DNA of 50,593 bases from Caryophanales bacterium (GTDB taxonomy: Bacteria; Bacillota; Bacilli; Bacillales; Amphibacillaceae): the NCBI GenBank assembly GCA_026168805.1, contig JAPFDS010000016.1, positions 1 to 50,593 of the forward strand, read 5' to 3'. Shown here in pieces: positions 10,186 to 18,965 of the stretch. The notes under the pieces are model-generated. The model did not search any database. It had not been told where the DNA came from and was given only the letters and a program-made list of their open reading frames with translations. Within the stretch, counting starts at the first letter, position 1. Every line of letters begins with the position of its first letter. The translations under genes were made by a program, and so were the position numbers.

Positions 10186-10569
10186 CTATGATTCTGGTGA
10201 ATTCATCATATGTTCGGCAGTCATTGATAGTCGTTTAAAAATGATTGTACGATATGGTTCAATTACTTCTACTTCATCCAGTGCTTTTTTTACACAAGAT
10301 AACCATGCGTCTCTTCTGGAAGGAGTTATTTCAAAAGGTAAGTGTCTCTTGCGTAACATCGGATGTCCTCGCTCCTCGGTGTATAATGAAGGCCCGCCAA
10401 GAAATTGAGTTAAGAATAAATATTGCTTTCTAGCAGATTCCTCAAAGTCACCGGGAAATATCGGAATTAAATCTGGATGTGTCTGAATGTATTTGTACAT
10501 GATGGGAATCATTTGATCCAGTGTATCAGCCCCACCAATTGCTTCGTATAATGAAATGTCTCCTTGCAT
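10186..10569 (-). CDS. yjbI: group II truncated haemoglobin YjbI
   Basis: This haem protein of 127 aa binds oxygen with high affinity; proposed family roles include oxidative stress and cooperation with SpxH. Family-defining residues are present: Tyr25 (B10), Phe38 (CD1), proximal His76 (F8) in RHLPFEI, and Trp89 (G8). It is the first gene of the minus-strand pair with spxH, so co-expression is very likely. Confidence 0.94.
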   Translation of the reverse strand: MQGDISLYEAIGGADTLDQMIPIMYKYIQTHPDLIPIFPGDFEESARKQYLFLTQFLGGPSLYTEERGHPMLRKRHLPFEITPSRRDAWLSCVKKALDEVEVIEPYRTIIFKRLSMTAEHMMNSPES

Positions 10570-10717
10570 GCATGTATGCTCCTTGTGACAATTTTTCTTT
10601 ATTGTAGCAAAAGAATGAGTAAAACAGCAAGCGTTCCGTCTTTTTCATATAAATCTATACATGTATGATAAAATTATTTTAGTTTGCAGATGTAGAAGGT
10701 TTATTTGATGGTTACGT

Positions 10718-11287
10718 TTAATTTATTGAGTGCAAAAATCGCTCGATTTTTGTAATGGGTTCTTGATTCGATAATTGAAATTGCTCGATAATTTGTTGAT
10801 GTGCATGTTCTCCTTCTCTAAAGCTTGTAGCTTCAATCTCTAACTCGTAATCGATTGTATCTCCATAGGAACTCTCATCCAGAACATACAGCAGTTTGCC
10901 TTTTGTATACGTATATCGTTTGGTTGTTAATGAACCAATATATTGAATATCACTTAATGGGATGTTTTGCATGTTAATTCTTCTCCCAACATTTTCTGTA
11001 CATGTTACATGTTTGTTCATCCATACATGTGCTTCTTGTTTTGAAAGGGAGTCATGTGTTTCAAGAATACCTTCGGGATGAGGTTCTTTGAATGTGGCCG
11101 TGTACGAATTGTTGATCTCACGAATACGAAGAGCACATTTATTTTTAATGAATGACTTATGTGTAGTTTCAAAATAATAGTTTGTCTGTACAATCGGTTC
11201 ATTAGAAAAAGGAAGAGTATCTTTTATTTGGGTAAATTGGTCTTTTGTTAATAAATGTTTAAATTCTATTTCAATTTCTTGTGCCAT
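10718..11287 (-). CDS. yjbK: CYTH-domain protein YjbK, putative triphosphate-binding enzyme
   Basis: CYTH proteins form a tunnel lined with charged residues that binds triphosphates with divalent metal; members include thiamine triphosphatases and polyphosphatases. The 189-aa protein opens with the signature ExExK (E6, E8, K10) and shows the expected alternating charged strands (RIRE, KRYTYTKG, YELEIEA). It is divergent from the (p)ppGpp synthetase yjbM. The substrate in Bacilli is not established to my knowledge. Confidence 0.88.
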   Translation of the reverse strand: MAQEIEIEFKHLLTKDQFTQIKDTLPFSNEPIVQTNYYFETTHKSFIKNKCALRIREINNSYTATFKEPHPEGILETHDSLSKQEAHVWMNKHVTCTENVGRRINMQNIPLSDIQYIGSLTTKRYTYTKGKLLYVLDESSYGDTIDYELEIEATSFREGEHAHQQIIEQFQLSNQEPITKIERFLHSIN

Positions 11288-11465
11288 GTAATATACACGC
11301 TCCTATAGGATATTATAATGAATCACTAGGGTGATAGATGCTTATAATAGAGGAAAAACAAACAAAATGTGATATGATAAAATTAAAATACAATTGAAAA
11401 GAGTGTCTAAACGTTTCTTCAATAGTTTTGTATGTCTATTATAGGAATAGGAGGGCGATGATGCA

Positions 11466-12074
11466 ATGAATTGGGAAGTGTTTCTTGCACCATATGCTCA
11501 AGTTGTCGAAGAACTAAAAATAAAACTCAAAGGAATGCGGAAACAATTTGGCTACGCATCACGTCATTCACCGATTGAATTTATTACCGGAAGGGTAAAA
11601 CCAATTCGAAGTATTATTGAAAAAGCTGAAAGGAAAGATATTCCTTTTGAAAACATCGAACGTGGTGTGCAAGATATTGCAGGATTACGTATTGTCTGTC
11701 AATTTGTTGATGACATATATGCCGTAGTCGAGATGGTAAGGTCTAGAAATGATTTAACAATTGTTGAAGAGAGAGATTACATAAAGAAAAATAAAGAGAG
11801 TGGATATAGATCTTATCATTTAATTGTTGAGTATCCAGTTGAAACCATTGATGGGCAGAAGAAAATCATCGCTGAAATTCAAATACGTACATTAGCAATG
11901 AACTTTTGGGCGACCAATGAACACTCTCTGAATTATAAATATAAAGGAGAAATCCCAACAGATGTCAAACATCGTTTAAAGCGTGCAGCTGAAGCAGCAT
12001 TTAAATTAGATGAGGAAATGTCAAAGATTAAACATGAAGTACAAGAAGCGCAACGATTATTTTTTGATATATAA
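11466..12074 (+). CDS. yjbM: small alarmone synthetase YjbM (RelQ/SAS1)
   Basis: This monofunctional GTP pyrophosphokinase makes (p)ppGpp from ATP and GTP or GDP and has no hydrolase domain. The 202-aa length matches RelQ. The synthetase core is visible from about residue 40 to 165, with DIAGLRIVC, the SGYRSYH segment and EIQIRT. RelQ proteins form tetramers regulated by pppGpp and single-stranded RNA. nadK follows after 31 bp with its own ribosome binding site, so yjbM, nadK and the pseudouridine synthase likely form one operon. Confidence 0.95.
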   Translation: MNWEVFLAPYAQVVEELKIKLKGMRKQFGYASRHSPIEFITGRVKPIRSIIEKAERKDIPFENIERGVQDIAGLRIVCQFVDDIYAVVEMVRSRNDLTIVEERDYIKKNKESGYRSYHLIVEYPVETIDGQKKIIAEIQIRTLAMNFWATNEHSLNYKYKGEIPTDVKHRLKRAAEAAFKLDEEMSKIKHEVQEAQRLFFDI

Positions 12075-12105
12075 GTTGAAATACATATAAAAGGAGTGGC
12101 CGATA

Positions 12106-12933
12106 ATGAAATTTGCAATCGTGTCAAAAGGTGATGACCATTCTAATAAAATCAAGGCAACGATGAAACAATATTTAGTCGATTTTGATTTAATATATGA
12201 TAAAAAAGAGCCAGAGCTTGTTATTTCTGTTGGTGGTGATGGAACATTGCTAGAGGCATTTCATCGATATGTTCATCGCTTGAAAGAAACGGCTTTTATT
12301 GGGGTTCACACGGGACATTTAGGTTTTTATGCCGATTGGATACCAAAAGAACTCGAAAAATTAGTGATAGAAATTGCAAAAACGCCATTTCAAGTCGTTG
12401 AGTACCCTTTATTGGAAGTTATTATCCGTTCACACTCAGGTGGAGAAGAAGATCGGTTTCTAGCTCTTAATGAAACAATGATTAAAACACCTGAAGGTTC
12501 TGTAGTTTTTGATGTTCAAATTAGAGGTGAACATTTTGAGACGTTTCGAGGCGATGGATTATGTATCAGTACGCCATCAGGAAGTACGGCTTATAACAAA
12601 GCACTTGGAGGAGCAATTTTACATCCATCACTTGAGGCAATCCAACTAACAGAATTGGCATCCATTAATAACCGCGTATTTCGAACAATTGGCTCACCGC
12701 TCATATTACCTAAACATCACACATGCTTGTTAAAGCCTATGGTAGATCGCAGTTTATTCATTGCGATTGATCACTTTACAAATACATATACAAATGTAAA
12801 ATCGATTCAGTGTCGTGTAGCAAAAGAAAAGATTCGGTTTGCAAGGTTTCGACCATTCCCATTTTGGAATCGTGTTCGAGATGCTTTTGTAGCTGAAGGA
12901 GATGCGCATTTGTTGGATGAGCGATCGTTGTAA
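12106..12933 (+). CDS. nadK: NAD kinase
   Basis: NadK phosphorylates NAD to NADP using ATP or polyphosphate in the cytosol. The 275-aa protein carries the GGDGT motif (residues 43-47) whose Asp is the catalytic base, the NE pair in LALNETM, and the glycine-rich TPSGSTAYN segment that binds NAD. It is the YjbN type that lies after yjbM in B. subtilis. Its stop codon directly abuts the ATG of the next gene, which implies translational coupling. Confidence 0.96.
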   Translation: MKFAIVSKGDDHSNKIKATMKQYLVDFDLIYDKKEPELVISVGGDGTLLEAFHRYVHRLKETAFIGVHTGHLGFYADWIPKELEKLVIEIAKTPFQVVEYPLLEVIIRSHSGGEEDRFLALNETMIKTPEGSVVFDVQIRGEHFETFRGDGLCISTPSGSTAYNKALGGAILHPSLEAIQLTELASINNRVFRTIGSPLILPKHHTCLLKPMVDRSLFIAIDHFTNTYTNVKSIQCRVAKEKIRFARFRPFPFWNRVRDAFVAEGDAHLLDERSL

Positions 12934-13821
12934 ATGAATTATGTTGTAGAAGATGCTGATCTTCCGTGTACATTAGAAGAATTGTTACAGACAAAATGGC
13001 ACTTTTCTAAACGGCTCATTCGGCAATTAAAAGCATCGATTGGGAGTGTGCTCATAAATGGTAAGCAAGCAAAAGTCATTACAGAGCTAACGAAAGGCGA
13101 TTTCATCCAAATACAATTCCCTACAGAAGAAAGAAGTACGCATCTCTCTCCTGAATACATACCTCTTTCGATCATTTATGAGGATGATGATCTCTTAATT
13201 CTGAATAAAGAAGCTGGTTTAGCAATGTCTCCATCTGCCAATCATAGCTCGGGAACGTTAGCGAATGGAATTATTTATTACTATGATGTGTGCAATCTTC
13301 CATATACTGTACACTTTGTAACGAGACTTGACCGTGATACATCAGGTATTGTTGTCGTTGCTAAACATCGGTATATGCACGCACTTTTACATAAGGAATT
13401 AACAAATGGGCAATTGAGACGGTCATATGAGGCAATTGTCCAAGGAGAGATGCCGGATACATCAGGAACAATTGATGAACCAATCGCTCGAAAAGATGAT
13501 TCAATCGTCCAACGAGTTGTTGATGCTTCAGGACAAAAGGCAATAACCCATTATCATGTGATTGAACAATATGGATTATATTCACATGTCTCTGCTGAGC
13601 TGGTGACAGGTCGAACACACCAAATTCGAGTCCATTTTTCTCATATAGGCTATCCATTAGTAGGGGATAGTCTATATGGTGGGAATACGGAGGAAGTACA
13701 ACAACAAGCCTTACATTGTACGTCCGTGTCAATGATCCACCCCCAAACAAAAGAAAAGTTACTTTTCAAAGCACCACTTCGTAAAGATATGGATGCGTTT
13801 TTACACAAACATAAAAAATAG
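12934..13821 (+). CDS. RluA-family pseudouridine synthase (YjbO)
   Basis: The 295-aa protein isomerises uridine to pseudouridine in RNA. It has an S4-like N-terminal RNA-binding region (about 10-65) and the RluA catalytic domain with RLDRDTSG at 131-138; by family alignment D133 is the nucleophile. The C-terminal TGRTHQIRVHFSHIG motif is also intact. The exact target (23S rRNA or tRNA) cannot be told from sequence. The gene starts immediately after the nadK stop codon and ends inside a long perfect hairpin. Confidence 0.92.
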   Translation: MNYVVEDADLPCTLEELLQTKWHFSKRLIRQLKASIGSVLINGKQAKVITELTKGDFIQIQFPTEERSTHLSPEYIPLSIIYEDDDLLILNKEAGLAMSPSANHSSGTLANGIIYYYDVCNLPYTVHFVTRLDRDTSGIVVVAKHRYMHALLHKELTNGQLRRSYEAIVQGEMPDTSGTIDEPIARKDDSIVQRVVDASGQKAITHYHVIEQYGLYSHVSAELVTGRTHQIRVHFSHIGYPLVGDSLYGGNTEEVQQQALHCTSVSMIHPQTKEKLLFKAPLRKDMDAFLHKHKK

Positions 13822-13865
13822 GTTTTACTCAAGAGAAATATACCGCTTGAGTAAAACCTATTTTT
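13814..13865. terminator. strong bidirectional terminator between yjbO and the SEDS gene
   Basis: A perfect 20-bp stem (13814-13833 with 13846-13865) closes a 12-nt loop. It holds the yjbO stop codon and has A- and T-tracts that work for both convergent genes. Confidence 0.92.
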
Positions 13866-13886
13866 ATGAGGAAATCATGCTTGAAC

Positions 13887-15062
13887 TTACTCAAACATAT
13901 ACGTTTTCGTTCGAGAATAGATGTTTAATACGATACCCATGGCAAGCATATATGTTAAAACAGAGCTTCCTCCATAGCTTATAAAAGGAAGTGGAACTCC
14001 TGTAATTGGTAATAATTGGATAGACATTCCAACGTTTTGGAAGATTTGAAATGCAAATAATCCAATTAAGCCTGTAACAATATAACTTCCATACTGATCA
14101 TTGCTTTTGAGTGCAATATGTAATAATCGGTAGATTAACAAGAATAGTAGCATTAGTACACCACAAGCACCTAAAAATCCAAATTGTTCTGCAATGGCAG
14201 AATAAATCATATCTGTATGATGCTCAGGTACTTCTACTTGCATGTTACTAATACCTTTCCCGTATAATTGGCCTGAACCAATGGCTCGCATCGAACGAAT
14301 GAGTTGGTAACCTGATTCAAGAAATTCTTCTGGATAGATCCAGCCAAAAAACCGACTTTGCAAATGCCCAAACACTGTTTTTTGGAGAAATTCACCAATC
14401 GTATTTGGAAAGAAGAACCAAGCTGCAAACACACCGGTAAGGCTCGCAACACCTGCCAAAATGAACGTGAATAACACGCGCCACTGAATCCCTGAAACTA
14501 ACACAATGGATCCAGTGATGGCCATCAATACAAGTGTACTTCCTAGGTCCGGTTGAATGACAATGAGCCCCATTGGTGGAGCAGCAGCTGCACCAATTTT
14601 AAGAAGTAAAAATAAGTCGGATTTTACAGTTCGAATTTCATTCTTCTCATTATGTTCACTAACGATATGAGCAACAACGAGTGTGAGAATGACTTTAAAA
14701 TACTCGGCTGGTTGAATATTCATAAACGGTAATTTAATCCCACGGGCAACCTCATTATACGTTTCTATAAGAGCACCAGGGAAATTGAAAAATATCATGA
14801 ACAGAGGAATCATTCCAATTCCATATACAATCCATGTAATCTTTTTAAATCTGTCATAATCAACGAGCATAACAAGCACGATACCAATAGCTCCGATGGT
14901 ATAATACATCAACTGTCTTAATGGAAAATTAAATGGATCATATTTTGAAGGTAAGACAGGGGTTAATGTAATTAATGTAAATATACTTGTTAAACAGAGT
15001 AAAATAATGATAAAAATTAATATATAATCAATGTTTAATTTTGGTTGTTTTAAGTCTGACAT
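13887..15062 (-). CDS. rodA: RodA/FtsW/SpoVE (SEDS) family peptidoglycan polymerase
   Basis: SEDS proteins polymerise lipid II into glycan strands in partnership with a class B penicillin-binding protein. The 391-aa protein has about ten hydrophobic segments and the family signatures: QPAEYFK, a GYQLIRSMRAIGSG loop, PEHHTDMIYS and a C-terminal PLPFISYGGSS. The overall pattern fits the RodA-like branch better than FtsW, but I cannot separate RodA from a sporulation paralogue with certainty. The ATG at 15062 is preferred: an upstream in-frame ATG at 15068 leaves only 2 nt to the AGGAA box. Confidence 0.88.
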   Translation of the reverse strand: MSDLKQPKLNIDYILIFIIILLCLTSIFTLITLTPVLPSKYDPFNFPLRQLMYYTIGAIGIVLVMLVDYDRFKKITWIVYGIGMIPLFMIFFNFPGALIETYNEVARGIKLPFMNIQPAEYFKVILTLVVAHIVSEHNEKNEIRTVKSDLFLLLKIGAAAAPPMGLIVIQPDLGSTLVLMAITGSIVLVSGIQWRVLFTFILAGVASLTGVFAAWFFFPNTIGEFLQKTVFGHLQSRFFGWIYPEEFLESGYQLIRSMRAIGSGQLYGKGISNMQVEVPEHHTDMIYSAIAEQFGFLGACGVLMLLFLLIYRLLHIALKSNDQYGSYIVTGLIGLFAFQIFQNVGMSIQLLPITGVPLPFISYGGSSVLTYMLAMGIVLNIYSRTKTYMFE

Positions 15063-15467
15063 GCGCATGTTCCTAACTTTCTATGTACATAGAATAATGG
15101 TAATCTTTATTTTAACATGAAATGTGTATAATAAGTAATGGACTTACAAAATTCCTATGGCTAAGATGTATTTTTATGGTAAATAACGGTACACTTTTTT
15201 CATCTACAGTATATAATGTTTGAATATGAATAGTATAATACATTACACTCTATATGAAAAATGTTATTGAATGATATTTTAAAAACTAGGATTAATTATT
15301 CATGTGAATGAATTTCATAATTACCAAAATCAGCTATGTCCATACAACATATAGTTTCGAAAGGTTCAACGAAACTATATGTTGAAGTGGCTTAGCAGAA
15401 AATACGTATTATGAAATTCATTAATGTACATACAATCGATTTTGTTGGAAAAGGATGTGACTCTGCG
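15063..15467. other. intergenic region carrying MITE copy 1
   Basis: This 405-bp region separates the divergent SEDS gene and mgtE. The half next to the SEDS gene is A/T-rich with no identified feature. The mgtE-proximal part is occupied by the MITE at 15306-15423. I looked for an M-box (ykoK leader) magnesium riboswitch before mgtE and recognised none. Confidence 0.5.
15306..15423 (+). mobile_element. MITE copy 1, ~118 bp with terminal inverted repeats
   Basis: The ends are inverted repeats: AATGAATTTCATAAT at 15307-15321 and its exact complement at 15408-15422. ATGT flanks the element on both sides (15302-15305 and 15424-15427), which looks like a 4-bp target-site duplication. Inside is a perfect 15-bp hairpin (CAACATATAGTTTCG, loop AAAGGTTCAA). 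There is no coding capacity. A second, inverted copy lies at 20862-20976. The right end contains an ATG in frame with mgtE that gives a false upstream start. Confidence 0.8.
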
Positions 15468-16817
15468 ATGAATGAAACCATAGAGCAGTGGAACGATTTA
15501 GTAATTTTTTTAAGGAATAATGAGATGGAAAAGTTTCGAGAATACTTTTCGTTACTGCATCCATATGATCAAGGGCAATTTTTTATGGAGCAATCATCTG
15601 ACGACAGACATACCATGTATACGTATTTATCGGCTGAAGAAATAGCAAGTATGTTAGAGCACATGGATTCAGACGAAAGAGTTCCTTATGTGATCGAGAT
15701 GGATCCTCGATTTGCTGCGATCGTTTTTGAGCAAATGGCCGTTGACGATGCCGTTGATTTGTTAAACAAGCTTGATACCGACAAAATTGCGAGCTACCTA
15801 ACAATTATGAATCAGGAAGCAGCTAAGGAAATTAAGCATTTGTTGCATTATGAAGAAAAAACTGCTGGAAGCATTATGACAACAAGTTTTGTTGCTTTTT
15901 ATAAAGATGAGACACTTAAAGAAGTGATGAACGTTTTAAAACAAGAAGCTCCAGCTGCTGAAACCATTTATTATTTATATATTTTAGATGATGATAAAAC
16001 ATTAGTAGGCGTTCTTTCTTTGCGTGACTTAATTGTAGCAGATGAAAGGGTTCAAATAGAAGAAGTGATGAATGAGCAAGTAGTTTCTGTTTCAGCGGGC
16101 AAAGATCAAGAAGAAGTTGCGCAAATGATGCGTGATTATAATTTCTTAGCTGTTCCTGTAGTGGATTTTCAAGACCATCTGTTAGGGATCATTACGGCCG
16201 ATGATATTATGGATGTAATGGATGAAGAGGCCAGCGATGATTATTCTAAACTAGCGGCTGTTTCAGATGAGGAATGATCGAATGATTCGGCAATAGAATC
16301 TGCGAAGAAAAGACTTCCATGGCTGATTATTTTGCTTTTTCTAGGCATGTTTACAGCAAGTTTAATAGGAAAGTTTGAGGAAACGTTGGAACAGGTGGCT
16401 GTTTTAGCGATATTTATCCCCCTTATTGCTGGAATGGCAGGAAATACAGGAACACAATCGTTAGCAGTTGCTGTACGAGGCATTGCAACGGGAGATTATG
16501 GAAAACAAGGGAAGTTTCGTCTGTTATTAAGAGAAGCGACAACCGGATTAATTACTGGATCTGTTTGCGGATTGTTAATAGTAATCATCATTTTTATCTG
16601 GAAAGGGCAATTGTTTTTAGGAATATTAGTTGGTATTTCAATTCTGGCAACACTGACGGTAGCAACATTGTCAGGTTCAGTCATTCCAATTTTTATGGAT
16701 AAAATGAAAATAGACCCTGCGGTTGCGTCAGGCCCGTTCATTACAACAATCAATGATATAATTTCGATATTGATCTATTTTGGTATTGCTACAACGTTTA
16801 TGCAGTACCTAATTTAA
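15468..16817 (+). pseudogene. mgtE: mgtE magnesium channel gene interrupted by one in-frame UGA
   Basis: MgtE is a homodimeric magnesium channel gated by cytosolic magnesium. Read through, this frame encodes a complete protein of normal length (450 codons): N-domain (about 1-130), CBS pair (about 130-265, with MTTSFVAFYKDE and GIITADDIMD), then five transmembrane helices with the pore motif GNTGTQSLAVAVRG. The only defect is TGA at 16275-16277, codon 270, between the CBS pair and the plug helix. There is no frameshift. The first part alone would be a soluble fragment. The second part has no ribosome binding site; its first in-frame starts are TTG 16332 and ATG 16347. The ATG at 15411 lies in the MITE, so I start at 15468. 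It could be a nonsense allele, a readthrough site or a sequence error. Confidence 0.85.
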
Positions 16818-16842
16818 TTAATGAATTTCATTCTAATTCTTT

Positions 16843-16884
16843 AAAAAATGTGTTATTTGTAAGTAGGCAAATAACACATTTTTT
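16843..16884 (+). terminator. terminator after mgtE
   Basis: A perfect 17-bp stem (16843-16859 with 16868-16884) with an 8-nt loop ends in a T-run. Confidence 0.88.
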
Positions 16885-16902
16885 GTACTCTTTCATATAA
16901 TG
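16874..16902 (+). promoter_or_regulatory. candidate sigma-K promoter for cotO
   Basis: ACAC at 16874-16877, a 16-bp spacer and CATATAATG at 16894-16902 resemble the sigma-K consensus (AC, 16 bp, CATAnnnTA) with the last base of the -10 deviating. It would start transcription about 70 nt before cotO. The -35 lies within the mgtE terminator stem. Confidence 0.45.
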
Positions 16903-16976
16903 CACTAGATTGAATTCATTTCACTTCTATGTATTGAAATGGATTATTATATTAATGTGTAAAGGGGCTATTTATC

Positions 16977-17471
16977 ATGGGGAAAGAAGACCGAGCGTTC
17001 AAACCATTAATGTTTATTGATCAACCGACGGAAACAAACCCTCCATCATCCATGCAACAAACATATTCAAGTGCTCACAATCATACAAATACGCACGTAC
17101 AAAAAGATATAAAAAGTGAAAAGAATAAGCCGATCAAGAAAAGAAGGCGGAGACCAAACAGATTCTATATGATTGATGAATCTAATGACGTGGAAGATGC
17201 TCAAGAGGATGTAAATATTAAGGAAGAAAGTGACAAAATAGAAGATAAAACATTTGCAGAATTAACGATTGAAGAAAAAGTATTCTATTGTACGACAAGA
17301 CCTTCCTATTTACCACGAATTATGTGTATGATTAAAACAGAGAAAGAAACAGTCGTTGGAATCATTGGTAAATATGAAGAAGGGATTGTACACATTAGAC
17401 CACAAAGAAGTCGCAAAATTATTGAATTGCCAGTAGAAGCTATTAAAAATATTCGTATGGTTGGTTTTTAA
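16977..17471 (+). CDS. cotO: spore coat protein CotO (YjbX family)
   Basis: CotO is a late spore coat protein that guides assembly of the outer coat and crust. The 164-aa protein has the family layout: a polar, low-complexity N-terminal half with a basic cluster KKRRRRPNRFY (about residues 54-64) and a conserved C-terminal domain (about 90-164) with EEKVFYCTTRPSYLPR. It is adjacent to and convergent with cotZ, as in other Bacilli. AAAGGGG precedes the ATG. Confidence 0.88.
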   Translation: MGKEDRAFKPLMFIDQPTETNPPSSMQQTYSSAHNHTNTHVQKDIKSEKNKPIKKRRRRPNRFYMIDESNDVEDAQEDVNIKEESDKIEDKTFAELTIEEKVFYCTTRPSYLPRIMCMIKTEKETVVGIIGKYEEGIVHIRPQRSRKIIELPVEAIKNIRMVGF

Positions 17472-17509
17472 CAAAGAAAAATCACCAAAAATTGGTGATT
17501 TTTCTTTGT
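17471..17509. terminator. bidirectional terminator between cotO and cotZ
   Basis: A perfect 18-bp stem with a 3-nt loop starts at the cotO stop codon and has A/T tracts on both sides, serving both convergent coat genes. Confidence 0.9.
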
Positions 17510-17523
17510 AGAAATTTAAATAA

Positions 17524-17985
17524 TTATACAGCGTTTATTGCTGGTAAGCATGTTACATGGCAGAAGCATGATAAGTCTACTGTAATACAGACACCAGTTG
17601 CTCGTAAATGTTCAGTGTTTTGCGTAAATGGGCACGTTTGATTGACCGATTTACCTAATTCACTTCTATCAACAAGCAGTTCGATGACCGCACAGCAGTC
17701 GTCTGTTACCTTTTTTACTCGGAAGTAAAAGCTAGATACTTTTGTTTTTATATTGCGCGGGTAAGCACCATATCCTTTGAACGGCTCACATGTTGACGAG
17801 CAATACAGTAGTAAAGGTACAGTATCAAGACCTGGTCCTGCATCTTGTGTGCCTAATAAATCGTTAATGGACTGCTCACAACCTGTATCACAGCAATCAT
17901 CTGCTATATTGTCTTGAACACCTGCAATTTCTTTGAGAATTTTACAAACACAATTTCCACCATGATGATCTTTTCCACAACTCAT
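17524..17985 (-). CDS. cotZ: spore coat/crust protein CotZ/CotY family
   Basis: These cysteine-rich proteins cross-link into the outermost spore layer (crust). The 153-aa protein has a Cys/His-rich start (C3, HHGGNCVC) and several cysteine pairs (DDCCDTGC, DDCCAV, CFCHVTC), typical of the CotY/CotZ pair. Only one such gene is present here, so I cannot say which of the two it represents. A sigma-K-like promoter lies just upstream. Confidence 0.9.
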   Translation of the reverse strand: MSCGKDHHGGNCVCKILKEIAGVQDNIADDCCDTGCEQSINDLLGTQDAGPGLDTVPLLLYCSSTCEPFKGYGAYPRNIKTKVSSFYFRVKKVTDDCCAVIELLVDRSELGKSVNQTCPFTQNTEHLRATGVCITVDLSCFCHVTCLPAINAV

Positions 17986-18032
17986 AAATGAATACCCCTT
18001 TCCATTTCGTATTGACTTATCTCAGTCACTAA

Positions 18033-18062
18033 TAGAATATGATGGGGACATATGATTGTGTA
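18033..18062 (-). promoter_or_regulatory. candidate sigma-K promoter for cotZ
   Basis: On the minus strand, ACAC, a 16-bp spacer and CATATTCTA match the sigma-K consensus well (CATAnnnTA exactly). The start site would be about 40 nt before the cotZ ATG. The convergent cotO gene carries the same arrangement. Confidence 0.55.
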
Positions 18063-18114
18063 GGCATGTAACATCTATTGAAGCTACTTTATTTTTCAAG
18101 TGCTCAACATACAT

Positions 18115-18858
18115 CTAAGAGGATTCCATTTGAGAGGTTTTCTTAATTTTCTTGTTGTAATGTTTTTCTTTTATTTTAAAATAAGGAAGAACAAATAGTT
18201 GCTTATCTTTATATTCAGCAAAAAACACTTCATATATATGATCGATATATTGCTTGTGAACCTGCTCTTCAACCCATTCACGTGTGATTCCTGCTTCAGC
18301 TAAATTATCTTCAATTAATTCGCCATCGGTTATAATAGTCATTGCTATCTCGGGTTTCTTTTGTTTCACTTGAAGGTCAGATACTGTTGGTGTTTGAAAA
18401 GCAGCCTTTTTTAATACGGACACATCGCCATTCGTTTCTAACACAGCATATTCAACTTCTTGCACTGAAAAAACGTCTTTCATTCGAAGTAAATGTTGGA
18501 TTTCTTCTACATCAATTTTGTTTTTTCGCATTTCTTCATACACAAATTTACCCTCGTGAATAATCATGGATGGTTTTCCTTCCAGAAGAAAGCGGGATCC
18601 TTTGTATTTTTGGGTAATCATTTCGACAATATAAAGGAGACTCCCCCATAAAAATATGACATATGCAATATCAAGAACGCCAGCTTTATCATCAAACAAA
18701 GCATTTCCGACTAACTCCCCTAGAACAAGTGCTGCAATAAAATCAAAAGCTGTTAATTGAGAAATTTGGGTTTTTCCTAAAATTTTTGTAAGTACAAAAA
18801 GGGCAACAAAACCAAATATTGTTTCGTACAACATAGGTAACATATTATCCATTCGCAC
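18115..18858 (-). CDS. DUF421 (YetF-like) membrane protein
   Basis: The 247-aa protein has three N-terminal transmembrane helices (about 8-25, 35-55, 60-82) followed by a cytosolic DUF421 domain with the family phrases KILGKTQISQLTAFDF, LLEGKPSMIIHEGK and MTIITDGELIEDN. The family in Bacilli is of unknown function, with some members linked to sporulation. The frame opens with GTG at 18858; an in-frame ATG at 18852 is possible. GGGAG is only 4 nt from the GTG but 10 from the ATG, so the start is not settled. Confidence 0.85.
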   Translation of the reverse strand: MRMDNMLPMLYETIFGFVALFVLTKILGKTQISQLTAFDFIAALVLGELVGNALFDDKAGVLDIAYVIFLWGSLLYIVEMITQKYKGSRFLLEGKPSMIIHEGKFVYEEMRKNKIDVEEIQHLLRMKDVFSVQEVEYAVLETNGDVSVLKKAAFQTPTVSDLQVKQKKPEIAMTIITDGELIEDNLAEAGITREWVEEQVHKQYIDHIYEVFFAEYKDKQLFVLPYFKIKEKHYNKKIKKTSQMESS

Positions 18859-18927
18859 ATATCTCCCTATTAATCATTTTATAGTTAGATTGTCCGAATG
18901 TGTCAATGTCATGCATGGACAAATTAA

Positions 18928-18965
18928 AAACAGTAGGTTCTTTTATATAAAAGAACCTACTGTTT
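18928..18965 (-). terminator. terminator after yjcF
   Basis: An 18-bp palindromic stem (AAACAGTAGGTTCTTTTA and complement) with a 2-nt centre begins at the yjcF stop codon and lies upstream of the DUF421 gene. Confidence 0.8.

Noticed and set aside
15411-15467. ATG 15411 as the mgtE start
   Set aside because: It lies inside the MITE terminal repeat with no ribosome binding site; the ATG at 15468 matches the family start MNETIEQWNDL.
16820-16832. ATGAATTTCAT resembling the MITE end, just after mgtE
   Set aside because: The match is a short A/T palindrome with no partner end or internal MITE sequence nearby.
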